Below are positions 26,201 to 34,184 of a stretch of DNA of 64,000 bases, piece after piece. Within the stretch, counting starts at the first letter, position 1. Each line of letters begins with the position of its first letter. The position numbers and the translations under genes are program-made. The notes beneath the pieces are model-generated. The model saw nothing but the letters and a program-made list of their open reading frames with translations. It searched no databases and was not told the DNA's origin. The stretch is from Chloroflexi bacterium CFX4 (GTDB taxonomy: Bacteria > Chloroflexota > Anaerolineae > Aggregatilineales > UBA2796): the NCBI GenBank assembly GCA_021404685.1, contig QWHC01000020.1, positions 1-64,000 on the forward strand, read 5' to 3'.

Positions 26201-26842
26201 CTTTTCAGCCGCGAGCAGATCAGCGCGCTGCTGCTGATTGTGCTGAACACAGATGCCTCGCCCGAAGTGCGCGCCGCCGCGCAAGCCGCCCAACGCCTGT
26301 TGGATGGCATCGCCTTGCAAGAAATGTTGAGCAAACGTGAGGGTGTGATGCTTTCGACCATTGAGAAAATCATCTTTTTGAAGGAAGTTTCGTTCTTTGA
26401 GGGCATGACCGTTGACCAGCTCAAGGTGCTGGCAAGCGTGGCAGAAGAACGCCTTTTCAGTGAGGAAGCAGAAATTTTCGCGCAGGGCGCACCCAGCGGC
26501 GTGCTGTACGTGATCGTGCGCGGCAAGGTTGCCCTAGAGCGTGAAGGGCAGCGCAAAGGCTCATCGCTGCGGATTGCCACGCTGGACGCCTACGGCTACT
26601 TTGGCGAGATGGGACTATTCGATGAAAGCCCAACCACCGAACGCGCCTTTGCCGTGCAAGATACGCTGTGCCTTGCCTTGCGCCGCGAGCCGCTGATTGA
26701 GCTGACGCGCCGCTATCCCGATCTCTCGCTGCGTTTGATCAATGTGCTAAGCCGCCGCCTGCGCGAGGCAAACGACCGCATCGCACAGCTTACCACAACG
26801 CGCCCGCGTGAGCTGCACAAGGTCTTCGACAAGCTGGAATAG
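23201..26842 (+). CDS. MFS-type transporter fused to HEAT repeats and a cyclic-nucleotide-binding domain
   Basis: A 1213-residue inner-membrane protein. Residues 1-425 hold about 12 transmembrane helices related to MFS/ADP-ATP-exchanger-like carriers (EWARLLFLYGMGVVFLIGLTWGETIADALFLS). Residues 430-905 are HEAT repeats (DPDGGVRRAAVRGLM; DPSDEVRLAAVLSI; DPSADIRAAAVDSL). Residues of about 913-1000 are a Pro/Glu/Lys-rich linker. Residues 1060-1185 form a Crp-like cNMP domain (FFEGMTVDQLKVLASVAEERLFSEEAEIFAQG; YFGEMGLFDESPTTERA). No DNA-binding domain follows. I start at ATG 23201, 10 bases after the ParA-like stop. Substrate unknown; nucleotide control of transport is inference. Confidence 0.85.
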   Translation: MLGMLSRLFNVRPNEWARLLFLYGMGVVFLIGLTWGETIADALFLSRLGVENLPILFVLEAVITIFALAIFSAFADRVRDDVLLIAILILGGISVLLSRVLAGVGQESLAFPMLYLASRVIRDTFNVQFWTYVNGFYDTRSAKRVIPIIATAARVAGAIAGLTMPVITSLFSQAIDVSFAWISTLVLMAIMVWMMPRLIRDREQARSGGIATPIAPPPAKKRSGIGAYINNIREGYGFVAKSPFLRWMAASTILLIILTTLITFQGSAIFVAELKDEKVIADYLGTLTGVTNLIMLPIQLLFLGRIVQRLGLGTANLIYPLSMLGICGSLILFPRALISAAAQHFARTTFRTAFRNTLDNLMYNAVPLRVKGRARAFIGGVVMPIGTIIGGGLLLLRPLLPQIPWLLPTLIGVFALAYAISAFVLRRQYSRALVSMLAQEDYSFLLATASDLAVTDSATLNFLKNKLQERDDAEHKIFMAQLILEIGGKNAVPLLAEIARENEPAVRATIADLLGAADLGGDEVRRLLTELLSDPDGGVRRAAVRGLMQYAHQNRGQFNNTALMLLSDPDLRVRLEVAPMLLKADAAANNAVLQMLAPTLAEPDPSLRASAVQVLGKANQVRFIANLLPYLDDPSDEVRLAAVLSIEELCALGKLPDDLAARLRERLDQLLTDPIERVRRAALTILAYLKVRDAESVLVRFLADPSADIRAAAVDSLVRLGRSAVPALTPLLERATPTVRLEATVALSRIMPDRAADRLRAAVQENLIVVHANYVRLNVLQPCADYRSLNLLCSLLRERSAERLDAVFYLLSAVHERQTVQVIRESLNNPQARVRANALEALESLLSPQIVKIIAPLYDLELTDEKRLRASQEISGVRQTATELLQAAITEPNDDGLRAIVSFALGEIAPPETDPHKMKTQEIPAAPPTEKPAAEPPTEKPSARRGRRGMGDLLGALGEDAKPAEKPAEPTAEPPVTAPPELPAKPSSAPQPAALTPCQQLFSREQISALLLIVLNTDASPEVRAAAQAAQRLLDGIALQEMLSKREGVMLSTIEKIIFLKEVSFFEGMTVDQLKVLASVAEERLFSEEAEIFAQGAPSGVLYVIVRGKVALEREGQRKGSSLRIATLDAYGYFGEMGLFDESPTTERAFAVQDTLCLALRREPLIELTRRYPDLSLRLINVLSRRLREANDRIAQLTTTRPRELHKVFDKLE

Positions 26843-26843
26843 C

Positions 26844-28748
26844 CTACAAGCGCAGCGCCAGCACGCGATCTTCGCGCACGAGCAGCAGTTCATCCCCGCT
26901 GAACGCCAGCGCATCGCCATGCCGCGTGAAGCGCTCCAACTGCTGGAAGACTTTGCGCGCACCCGTCGTTATTTCTTCGCGCAGCACGCCGCCATCGGTG
27001 GCAAACATGACGTAGCCATTAGCATAGGTGAACGCCTCCAGCGGATCATAAGCATCGGCAGGCGCAGTTTTGCTATGCAGCAGCCTGCCGTTTTGGTCAA
27101 CCTGATCCACATAGCAGCGCTCTGCGCCACCGCTTGCCACCAAGCGCACAATCAGGGCGCGCTCTGCCTCAAAGACGGCACGGGTGGCGATCAGCCGTTC
27201 GCCATCCGCCAGCGGCGGCAGATTCACCTCATGCTGGCTGCCGCGATACCACATCCAATGCTGGTAGCTGTTCAAAGTGCGGTAGTATCCAAATAGCCAT
27301 TCCGCGTTCGGCGCGGCAGAGAACCACGTCTGGTCTTCGGCAATGGGCATAATCGGGCGTTCGGCAAGGTCATCTAAGGCGGCATCCCCCATAATCAGTG
27401 GCTCAGCCCGCAGCAGGTAGCCGCCTGCTGTACGGTAAAGCGCGCCAGCATTAGCGGCGAACATAATCTGGGTGCCGCCGAACTTACCCGTTGTAGTGCG
27501 TGCCATGCCCTTCGGTGCGCCAGAGGCAACATCTACAATCAACAGTGTGTCACGTTCGGGTGTTGGTGCAACGGCGATCTTATCAAGTTGTGTGCCGAAA
27601 ATGGCATACTGCGCGCCAAGCGGTGCGTCAAAGAGGATGATGGGCGTTTGGGTAACGCGGTTCAGGCTGCGGTGCAGCACTGCCTTGCCGTTCTCATAGG
27701 CAATGGCGGCAATATGGCGTCCGCTAACTTGCCAATATACAATCTTGCCGCCAACATGCAGCAGCGTCTCTGCCTGTGCAATATCCTGATCGGCAAGGGT
27801 TGGCACGGGCGATATCACGGCGCATACAGGGCAATGGGCGCGGTTGCTTGGGTAGGTTGCACCGCACGCTGGGCAAGTGATCAGGCTATCCAAATAGGCG
27901 TGCAGCACTGCCAACGGAAAAACTCCGCGCTGCCCTTGGCTGAACCAACGATGAAACACTTGCAACAGATCGTCCGAGAGCAGTTCGGGCTTGTGCGCGA
28001 TGCGTGGATACTGCACGGCTGAATCGAACACGCTGACTTGCGCGGCGGCACGGGCGGTCAGTGTGTGTAAGGTTGGATGCACGCCGCCGTAAGGGTGTGC
28101 CATCAGCAGCGCCTTGAAAAGCTGCACGGCATAGGCATACCAATCATGATCGGCTGTGAAGATTGGCTGCGCGGCAAGGTCTACGCCGTAGAGTTCCGGC
28201 GCAAGGAACTGCTCCGTGGCAACAGGACACGGAAACTTGCCAAATTGGAAGCTGTCCACATCCACAAAGAGCATTTCGTCCATGTGGAACATCAGGTTAA
28301 GGTCGTTCAAATCGCCCACGATCAGCCCTGTGCCGTGCATGTGCGCCAGGATTGGGTGCGTCTTGGCGAAAAGCGCTGCCACGAAGCGCGCCGTGATGCC
28401 ATTCGCGGCACGGTAGCTGCGGTTGCTCAGGCTGCGAATCTCAGTGTATTTCGGCTCCAGCAGGCGCATGGCAAAGCCAATAATGCTGCCTGTCCGAGCA
28501 TCTTTCACTAACGCCTGAGGTGCAATCGCCTGTGTGGGTAGATTGGGCGCAATGGCAGCCAATGCTTGCAGCTTTTGGGCGCGCTGCGGCGTCGGCGTCA
28601 GGTAGAGTTTGACGGCAAGCGGGGATGATTGAGGCGTGGCGGGCGGCACTTGGAAAACAGTTGCCTCGCCGCCTTGCCCGATCACTTGGCGTTCGGTCAA
28701 CTTGGTGCGCTGTGTGCCAATTAGAACATCGCGTGTTTTGGGACTCAC
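26844..28748 (-). CDS. YegI-like protein kinase with zinc ribbon and C-terminal beta-propeller
   Basis: A 634-residue soluble protein. The kinase domain (about 10-280) has a Gly loop IGQGGEATVFQV, AVKLY, catalytic loop IVGDLNDLNLMF instead of HRDxxxxN, and DVDSFQFG instead of DFG. This GDxN/DxDS pattern is that of YegI-type kinases. A four-Cys zinc ribbon (CPACGATYPSNRAHCPVC, about 292-309) follows, then a C-terminal region of about 300 residues that looks like a beta-propeller. The start overlaps the PP2C stop by 4 bases (ATGA). It is convergent with the MFS gene, 1 base apart. It probably phosphorylates protein substrates reversed by the neighbouring phosphatase. Confidence 0.82.
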   Translation of the reverse strand: MSPKTRDVLIGTQRTKLTERQVIGQGGEATVFQVPPATPQSSPLAVKLYLTPTPQRAQKLQALAAIAPNLPTQAIAPQALVKDARTGSIIGFAMRLLEPKYTEIRSLSNRSYRAANGITARFVAALFAKTHPILAHMHGTGLIVGDLNDLNLMFHMDEMLFVDVDSFQFGKFPCPVATEQFLAPELYGVDLAAQPIFTADHDWYAYAVQLFKALLMAHPYGGVHPTLHTLTARAAAQVSVFDSAVQYPRIAHKPELLSDDLLQVFHRWFSQGQRGVFPLAVLHAYLDSLITCPACGATYPSNRAHCPVCAVISPVPTLADQDIAQAETLLHVGGKIVYWQVSGRHIAAIAYENGKAVLHRSLNRVTQTPIILFDAPLGAQYAIFGTQLDKIAVAPTPERDTLLIVDVASGAPKGMARTTTGKFGGTQIMFAANAGALYRTAGGYLLRAEPLIMGDAALDDLAERPIMPIAEDQTWFSAAPNAEWLFGYYRTLNSYQHWMWYRGSQHEVNLPPLADGERLIATRAVFEAERALIVRLVASGGAERCYVDQVDQNGRLLHSKTAPADAYDPLEAFTYANGYVMFATDGGVLREEITTGARKVFQQLERFTRHGDALAFSGDELLLVREDRVLALRL

Positions 28749-29491
28749 TTGAGGGCTTCCATGGTACGTGTTTCGTTGCCCGATGCGGCGACGCGCTCTA
28801 AGGTGACTAAGGTGGCATCATCGCGGAAGCGCATTTCTTGCGACCACCAGACATTCATGCGCCGCTGCAAGCCGCGTGGATGTGGAATGTTCCACACTTG
28901 TGGGAACAAATCTACCTCAAAGCCGTCGGTGGCGATGGCAAGGCGTTCCCAAGTTGGCTCAGGCTCATAGACGGCGAAGGTCTCAGGCATGATTAGGTTG
29001 CCGCGTGTGGTAGCATCCAGTAAGTGATACCCGATATAGCGTGGCGTATTATTCTCGTCGCGCTGGAAGATTTGCCCGTCCATCACCAAGGTGCCATCAC
29101 CGGCTGCAAAGAGGATCGCCTCATCACCGCGCACCGCAACGCCTAGCACCGTAAAAAGCAGCGCATCCAGCACGAAATGGGCAGCATTGGCAGGCTTCAC
29201 CGCAAGCACAAATTCGCGCAGAAAGTTGATAATGGCAGGATAGAGCAGGCGCGGCACGTCTTGCACAGCACTGCCATTTGCCAGCAAGCGGCCGACATGC
29301 GCGGCGGCAAATTCCGCGGCGGCGCGGGCGCCAACCTCAGAACGTTCGCCTTCGCTGCATCCATCGCATAGCACAGCCGCAAAGTAGCCGCGTGCCTCTA
29401 CCAATGCCTTGCCATCCTGACAGTTTGCGCCGCGCAGCAAGTGATCGCGTCCCATCACTTGCCCTAAACGCACACGGAGTGTAAGCGCCAT
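28745..29491 (-). CDS. PP2C-like serine/threonine phosphatase (YegK-like)
   Basis: A 248-residue phosphatase. It begins VMGRDHLLRGANCQDGKAL, then FAAVLCDGCSEGERSEVGARAAAEFAA, the PP2C metal-binding Asp-Gly segment in which DGCSE corresponds to DGxG. A later GDEAILFAAGDGTLVMDG matches the third motif, and WERLAIATDGFEVD the fourth. The gene precedes and overlaps the YegI-like kinase gene by ATGA, so the two are made together. The third member of the E. coli set, a vWA protein (YegL), is not nearby. Confidence 0.82.
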   Translation of the reverse strand: MALTLRVRLGQVMGRDHLLRGANCQDGKALVEARGYFAAVLCDGCSEGERSEVGARAAAEFAAAHVGRLLANGSAVQDVPRLLYPAIINFLREFVLAVKPANAAHFVLDALLFTVLGVAVRGDEAILFAAGDGTLVMDGQIFQRDENNTPRYIGYHLLDATTRGNLIMPETFAVYEPEPTWERLAIATDGFEVDLFPQVWNIPHPRGLQRRMNVWWSQEMRFRDDATLVTLERVAASGNETRTMEALK

Positions 29492-29560
29492 GAGGCAGAT
29501 GTGTCCTTTCTATCAGCAGGCTGAATCATGCCCTAAGTGAGCAAGGTTTGCAATGATCAG

Positions 29561-29596
29561 CACTGTGCGCGCCCAAACTTGAGGGCGCGCACAGTG
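29561..29596 (-). terminator. Strong hairpin after rny
   Basis: Perfect 14-bp stem CACTGTGCGCGCCC/GGGCGCGCACAGTG with an 8-base loop, 11 bases after the rny stop. The minus-strand continuation CTGATCATTGC lacks a T-tract, so it may act as a 3' stabiliser as much as a terminator. Confidence 0.65.
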
Positions 29597-29607
29597 TTGA
29601 GTGTGGG

Positions 29608-31182
29608 TTACTTGGCGAATTCGGTGATGCGCGTCTCACGCAGCACTTGCACCTTGATCTGACCCGGATATTGCATTGATTCCTCAATGCGCTTGGCGAT
29701 CTCGCGGGCAAGGCGTGCCGCGCCGACATCATCCACGTCCTCAGGGCGCACGATCACGCGCACCTCACGCCCTGCCTGCAAGGCGTAGCTTTGCTCCACG
29801 CCTTTGAACGAACTGGCGATCTCTTCAAGCGTCCGCACGCGCTTGATGTAGGTCTCCATGCTCTCGCGGCGTGCGCCTGGACGTGCGCCGCTGATGGCGT
29901 CGGCTGCTTCGACGATGATCGCCTCGACGTAGAGTTGTTCTACCTCATGGTGATGGCTGGCGATGCAGTTCAGCACCTTCTCGTTCACGCCGTAGCGCTG
30001 GCAGAACTCTGCGCCGATGATGGCGTGTGAGCCTTCAATCTCGTGATCAATCGCCTTGCCGATGTCGTGCAGCAAGCCACCCATCTTGGCGAGCGCAACA
30101 TCTGCGCCAAGTTCCGCCGCGATCATGCCGGCAAGGTGCGCTGTCTCAATCGAGTGTGCGTGCTGGTTCTGCCCATAGCTGGTGCGGAACTTAAGGCGTC
30201 CGAGCAGCTTGAGGATTTCAGGGTGCAAGCCTGGCACGCCTGCCTGATAAGCAGCCGTTTCGCCTTCTTCGCGCACCACACGGTCAACTTCTTTGCGGGC
30301 GTCATCCACCAGCTTTTCGATGCGCGCCGGATGAATGCGCCCATCCAACACCAGCTTGCCTAAGGCACGGCGTGCCACTTCGCGCCGCACAGGATCAAAG
30401 CTGGAGAGCGTGACTGCTTCTGGTGTGTCGTCCACCACCACATCAACGCCAGTTGCTTGCTCAAAGGCGCGGATGTTACGCCCATTGCGCCCGATGATGC
30501 GCCCTTTCATCTCATCCGAAGGCAGCGAGACAACGCTCACCGCCAACTCGCTGACCTGATCCGAGGCAATGCGCTGAATGGCAAGCGCCACCACATCCCG
30601 CGCACGGCGATCTGCCTCTGTTTTGAGTTCCTCGTCCAACTCGCGCAGCTTACGTGCCATATCGCCGCGCACCTCTGTTTCGAGGGCTGCCAGCAGATGT
30701 TGGCGTGCTTCTTCGCGGCTCATCTGTGCCACGCGCTCCAGCTCAACACGGCGCTCATCATACATCTTGTCGAGGTCTTGGCGGCGCTTATCAAGGGTGC
30801 TTTGGCGCTTGTTCAGCTCGCGCTCGCGTGTCTCAAGGCGCTCAAGGCGCTTGTCGAGTTCTTCGCGGCGGCGATCCAGCCGTTCGGTCTCGCGGTCATT
30901 TTCCGCACGGCGGCGCTTGATGGTTTCCTCTGCCTCACTGAGCAAGCTCTGCGCCTCATCACGCGCACGGATTTCTATCTCCTTTGCGCGTGAGTCTGCT
31001 TCTGAAACAAGGCGCGTTGCCTCCTCATCGGCAAGCCTGCGGCGCGTGGAGACGTATTCTTCCAAATCGCGCTGCACGTTGCGGCGTGTGCGGTTGCCAA
31101 AGATGATCACCACCGCAATGATCACCACACCCACAATGATGAAATCGAGTATTCCTAGCACGAGCAGCGAACTACTGTCCAT
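29608..31182 (-). CDS. rny: Ribonuclease Y
   Basis: A 524-residue membrane-anchored endoribonuclease that starts mRNA decay. The layout is canonical: an N-terminal transmembrane helix (about 8-28, [19 protein letters not shown]), a long coiled coil (30-200), a KH domain ([21 protein letters not shown], about 232-252) and an HD domain with [22 protein letters not shown] (about 360-381) and ASHHHEVE. The C-terminal domain ends with [21 protein letters not shown], also typical. GGAG and GAGG precede the ATG. Confidence 0.97.
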   Translation of the reverse strand: MDSSSLLVLGILDFIIVGVVIIAVVIIFGNRTRRNVQRDLEEYVSTRRRLADEEATRLVSEADSRAKEIEIRARDEAQSLLSEAEETIKRRRAENDRETERLDRRREELDKRLERLETRERELNKRQSTLDKRRQDLDKMYDERRVELERVAQMSREEARQHLLAALETEVRGDMARKLRELDEELKTEADRRARDVVALAIQRIASDQVSELAVSVVSLPSDEMKGRIIGRNGRNIRAFEQATGVDVVVDDTPEAVTLSSFDPVRREVARRALGKLVLDGRIHPARIEKLVDDARKEVDRVVREEGETAAYQAGVPGLHPEILKLLGRLKFRTSYGQNQHAHSIETAHLAGMIAAELGADVALAKMGGLLHDIGKAIDHEIEGSHAIIGAEFCQRYGVNEKVLNCIASHHHEVEQLYVEAIIVEAADAISGARPGARRESMETYIKRVRTLEEIASSFKGVEQSYALQAGREVRVIVRPEDVDDVGAARLAREIAKRIEESMQYPGQIKVQVLRETRITEFAK

Positions 31183-31713
31183 GCCTCACCACTCCTTATC
31201 GGCAGCCAAGCCGCCGTCTGCAAAACTGGAATATATTAACGAAACAAGCCGTGGCTAAACGCTTAGCAACGGCTGAGAGTGGTGCTTTTGTAGAACAGTT
31301 TTTCAGAACTTAAAGGCGCGCTGCACTCAGGTGAGCCGATCTGCCGCACCGCCGCAGTATATCATCTGTTGAACCATGAAAAAGCGACTGCTGCAAGGCA
31401 TCATGATGAATCAAGCCTGCCGCAGCACTGCCGATGCGTTGATTTGATATACCGAACGTTGTTCACGACCACCACACCTTACGACACAACCAAGACCGCT
31501 TGGGACAATCCGCTGCGGTGCGCTTCCATCCCGTCCGCGCCCATCCCTTTGATCGGGACTCGTCCGAGCGCGGTAAACTGTATTCAAAAGCTGCCATTCC
31601 ACCGTCAATCAGGCATATCCGCCTAGACAAGAGGCGTAAACCTGTATTATGCTACCGACTCTATCATACGGCAACTTTCGTTTTAACGCTATATGGGAAT
31701 CGAGAAATGACAC
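31183..31713. other. 531-base divergent intergenic region (rny / GT-C gene)
   Basis: I see no convincing gene, tRNA or repeat. On the minus strand an extended -10 TGA-TATACT lies at 31364-31356, which would give rny a leader of about 170 bases. On the plus strand TGTATTAT at about 31643-31650 could serve the GT-C gene. Short open frames here lack ribosome sites and coherent protein features. Confidence 0.4.
31356..31364 (-). promoter_or_regulatory. Candidate extended -10 box of rny
   Basis: Minus strand TGA-TATACT, about 175 bases before the rny ATG. No -35 matches consensus. If used, the leader is unusually long. Confidence 0.3.
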
Positions 31714-33699
31714 ATGGCTGAGGCTCTCCCGAACGCCGCACCGCCGCAAAAGCACTGGTGGCGCTCTGCCGAAATAGCAGCATTGCTCATTATCCTAGGG
31801 CTGGCAGCCGGGCTGCGCTTTGGCTTGCCCGCGGTCATTGAGTTCAAACGTGATGAGGCAAACCTGGCGCGCCTTGCCCTCGACTTTGCACATGGGCGCG
31901 AATTTCCGCTGTTGGGCATTGGCTCATCGGTTGGGCTGCGAAATGCGCCCTTCAGCGTCTACGTGGTGGTTCCGCCGTTCTTGCTCAGCAGCGATCCTGC
32001 CCTTGCCACCTTCTACATTGGCGCGCTGAATGTGTTGGCGGTTGCCCTGCTCTACAGCCTTGCGCGGCGATCCTATGGCGCGCTTGCGGCACTGACTGCG
32101 GCGTTGTGCCTGGCTGCCAATCCGTGGGCGGTCATGTTTTCGCGCAAGCTGTGGGCGCAAAACGCACTGATGCCCTTCATTATCCTGACCGTTGGCAGCG
32201 GCTTGGCAGCCTTTCTGCTCGATCAGCGCAGGGCGCGCCTTGCCCAACTCTTGCACTTGCCGCTGCTCAGCATCACCGTGCAAATACACTTTGCTGCGCT
32301 CTCGCTTGTGCCGCTCTCGCTCTACCTAATCTGGCACGGACGGCAGCGCCTAACGCGCTATTTCTTTGCCAGCCTGTTGTTGGCAGCCCTCACCGTTGTG
32401 CCATATGCCATTGGCACATTAGACGCGCTGCAACGCGGCACGTGGGCAAGCGCACAACTCGGCGGCGAATCAAGCGCAGCAGAAGGCGGATTGTTTAGAA
32501 CACAAACGCTTGAATACGCGCTAATCGTCCTGAGTGGCATGGATTTGCACAGTCTGGCAGGCGCAGAGGCGTCTGCGCGTTGGTTAGACACCTTACCAGC
32601 ATGGGCATATGGTGCGCTGACCGTTTTCGGCGCCCTAAGCATTGCCTGTGGCGTATGGCGATTGTTGATTGGCGTGCGCGCCAAACAGCCGCTTGATATT
32701 GCGCTTGGAATCTGGCTGCTGGTGCCGTTAGCAATTTTTTCGGTGCATTGGGTCACGCCGCAGCTTCACTACCTCATTCCGATTTTGCCCGCTGCTTTTC
32801 TCGCGCTGGGCGCTACGCTGCGCGATGTGCTTCAGCGTGCAATTTATCCGCGTCCGTTTGGTTTGTTTTTCATGGGCGTAGGGCTTTTCCTAGTCGCGCT
32901 GCAAGCGGTGCTGGTGGTGCATTTGCTTAGCTTCTTAGGGCAAACTGCTACGCTGGGCGGCTTTGGGACGCCGCTTGGTATGTATGCGCCAATCCGCGAT
33001 GCCTTGCTGGCGAGGCAGCCTGCCGACGTGCTAATCCGCATGGATGGGCAGTTTGTGGGCTTTGATGACGAGGCAACGGTTTGGGATGTCCTGCTCTACG
33101 ATCTGCCTAACCGCCGTTTCCTGCCACCTGATTTAGAGGTCTACCCTGCACAGGCTGCCGCGCTATTGGTCTTGGGCTGCCCAGAAGATGAGGCTGTTAT
33201 GCGCGGAACGCGCTACACCATGCGCCCGTTGGCAGATGGCACGCCTGAGCGCTGTTTCACACTCTCCGAACGGCGCGCAGCAGATTTTGACGCCAGCCGC
33301 TATGTCGCTTTGCCGCAGGCAGCAACGTTGAACATCGGCGGTGGCTTAACAGCTTTCGCTTGGGATGCACAAACACGCTGCCTACATTTGGTGTGGCGCT
33401 TGCCCGCGCCCGCCACAACGCCCTTCGGCGATCAATTCCATGTGGCGCTCTCGCTCTACGCGCCAGACGGCATGCGCCTTGCTCAGGCAGATGGGCAGTT
33501 CTGGCTAGGGCGCTTTTGGCGTGACGGAGATCGCGCCGTCAGCCGCCACTGCCTGCCTGATCTGCCGGCACAGCCTGATCATGCCCAGCTCGGCTTGTAC
33601 ACCTACCAACAAGGTGCGGAAGGCTTTCAGTTCTTCAATGTGCTGTGGCAGGAGGCTGGAGCGCCATTCCTGAGGCTGCCTTTAACAGGCTTGGAGTAA
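31714..33699 (+). CDS. GT-C type membrane glycosyltransferase-like protein (PMT/ArnT family)
   Basis: A 661-residue membrane protein. The first helix is at about 18-38. The loop after it has FKRDEANLARLALDFAHG, the acidic site expected in GT-C glycosyltransferases that use polyprenyl-phosphate sugars. About ten further helices extend to residue 410; the last 240 residues form an extracytoplasmic beta-rich domain (LHLVWRLPAPATTPFGDQFHVALSLYAPDG). It could glycosylate cell-surface proteins or polymers. The GNAT gene starts 5 bases after its stop. Confidence 0.72.
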   Translation: MAEALPNAAPPQKHWWRSAEIAALLIILGLAAGLRFGLPAVIEFKRDEANLARLALDFAHGREFPLLGIGSSVGLRNAPFSVYVVVPPFLLSSDPALATFYIGALNVLAVALLYSLARRSYGALAALTAALCLAANPWAVMFSRKLWAQNALMPFIILTVGSGLAAFLLDQRRARLAQLLHLPLLSITVQIHFAALSLVPLSLYLIWHGRQRLTRYFFASLLLAALTVVPYAIGTLDALQRGTWASAQLGGESSAAEGGLFRTQTLEYALIVLSGMDLHSLAGAEASARWLDTLPAWAYGALTVFGALSIACGVWRLLIGVRAKQPLDIALGIWLLVPLAIFSVHWVTPQLHYLIPILPAAFLALGATLRDVLQRAIYPRPFGLFFMGVGLFLVALQAVLVVHLLSFLGQTATLGGFGTPLGMYAPIRDALLARQPADVLIRMDGQFVGFDDEATVWDVLLYDLPNRRFLPPDLEVYPAQAAALLVLGCPEDEAVMRGTRYTMRPLADGTPERCFTLSERRAADFDASRYVALPQAATLNIGGGLTAFAWDAQTRCLHLVWRLPAPATTPFGDQFHVALSLYAPDGMRLAQADGQFWLGRFWRDGDRAVSRHCLPDLPAQPDHAQLGLYTYQQGAEGFQFFNVLWQEAGAPFLRLPLTGLE

Positions 33700-33704
33700 C
33701 CGCT

Positions 33705-34172
33705 ATGGCTGTAATCCGCTCGCTCACCCTTGAAGATATTCCCATTATTGCAGCGTGGTTACCAGAAGTGTCGCTAATGCAGCGCTATGGCATGACGGCT
33801 GAGCGAACGCGCAGCCGCCTGACGGAAGCACATGCCGCGAACGATCTGCTCTTGACCGCCGATCTGCCCAATGAAACGGCGTGCGGCTTAGCTTGGTGCT
33901 TGCCGCACGGCATGTTTGGCAGAAGCCCATACTTGCGGCTGTTGGTGGTCAAGAATGGGATCACAGGCGGCGGCGTAGGCGCGGCACTGCTCAGCGCTTT
34001 AGAGGATCGGCTTGCCGTAGGGCATGGCTGGTTGTTTTTGCTCGTCACTGATTCCAACACGGCAGCACAACGTTTTTACACGCGGCACGGCTATAGACAA
34101 GTTGGGGCAATTGGTGGTTATGTATTGCCAGGAGTGGTAGAATACCTGTTTGCCAAACAGCTTTCTCAATGA
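33705..34172 (+). CDS. GNAT-family N-acetyltransferase
   Basis: A 155-residue cytoplasmic acyltransferase. Family motifs: LVVKNGITGGGVGAALLSALEDR (acetyl-CoA loop, a variant of Q/RxxGxG/A, about 82-104), then LFLLVTDSNTAAQRFYTRHGYRQVG. ATG 33705 is preceded by TTGGAG inside the end of the previous gene, so the two are coupled. Substrate unknown. Confidence 0.85.
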   Translation: MAVIRSLTLEDIPIIAAWLPEVSLMQRYGMTAERTRSRLTEAHAANDLLLTADLPNETACGLAWCLPHGMFGRSPYLRLLVVKNGITGGGVGAALLSALEDRLAVGHGWLFLLVTDSNTAAQRFYTRHGYRQVGAIGGYVLPGVVEYLFAKQLSQ

Positions 34173-34184
34173 GGTTTTTACGCA

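Noticed and set aside
31369..31626. Short open frames on both strands in the rny / GT-C gap
   Set aside because: No ribosome sites, no domain features, odd composition; treated as non-coding.
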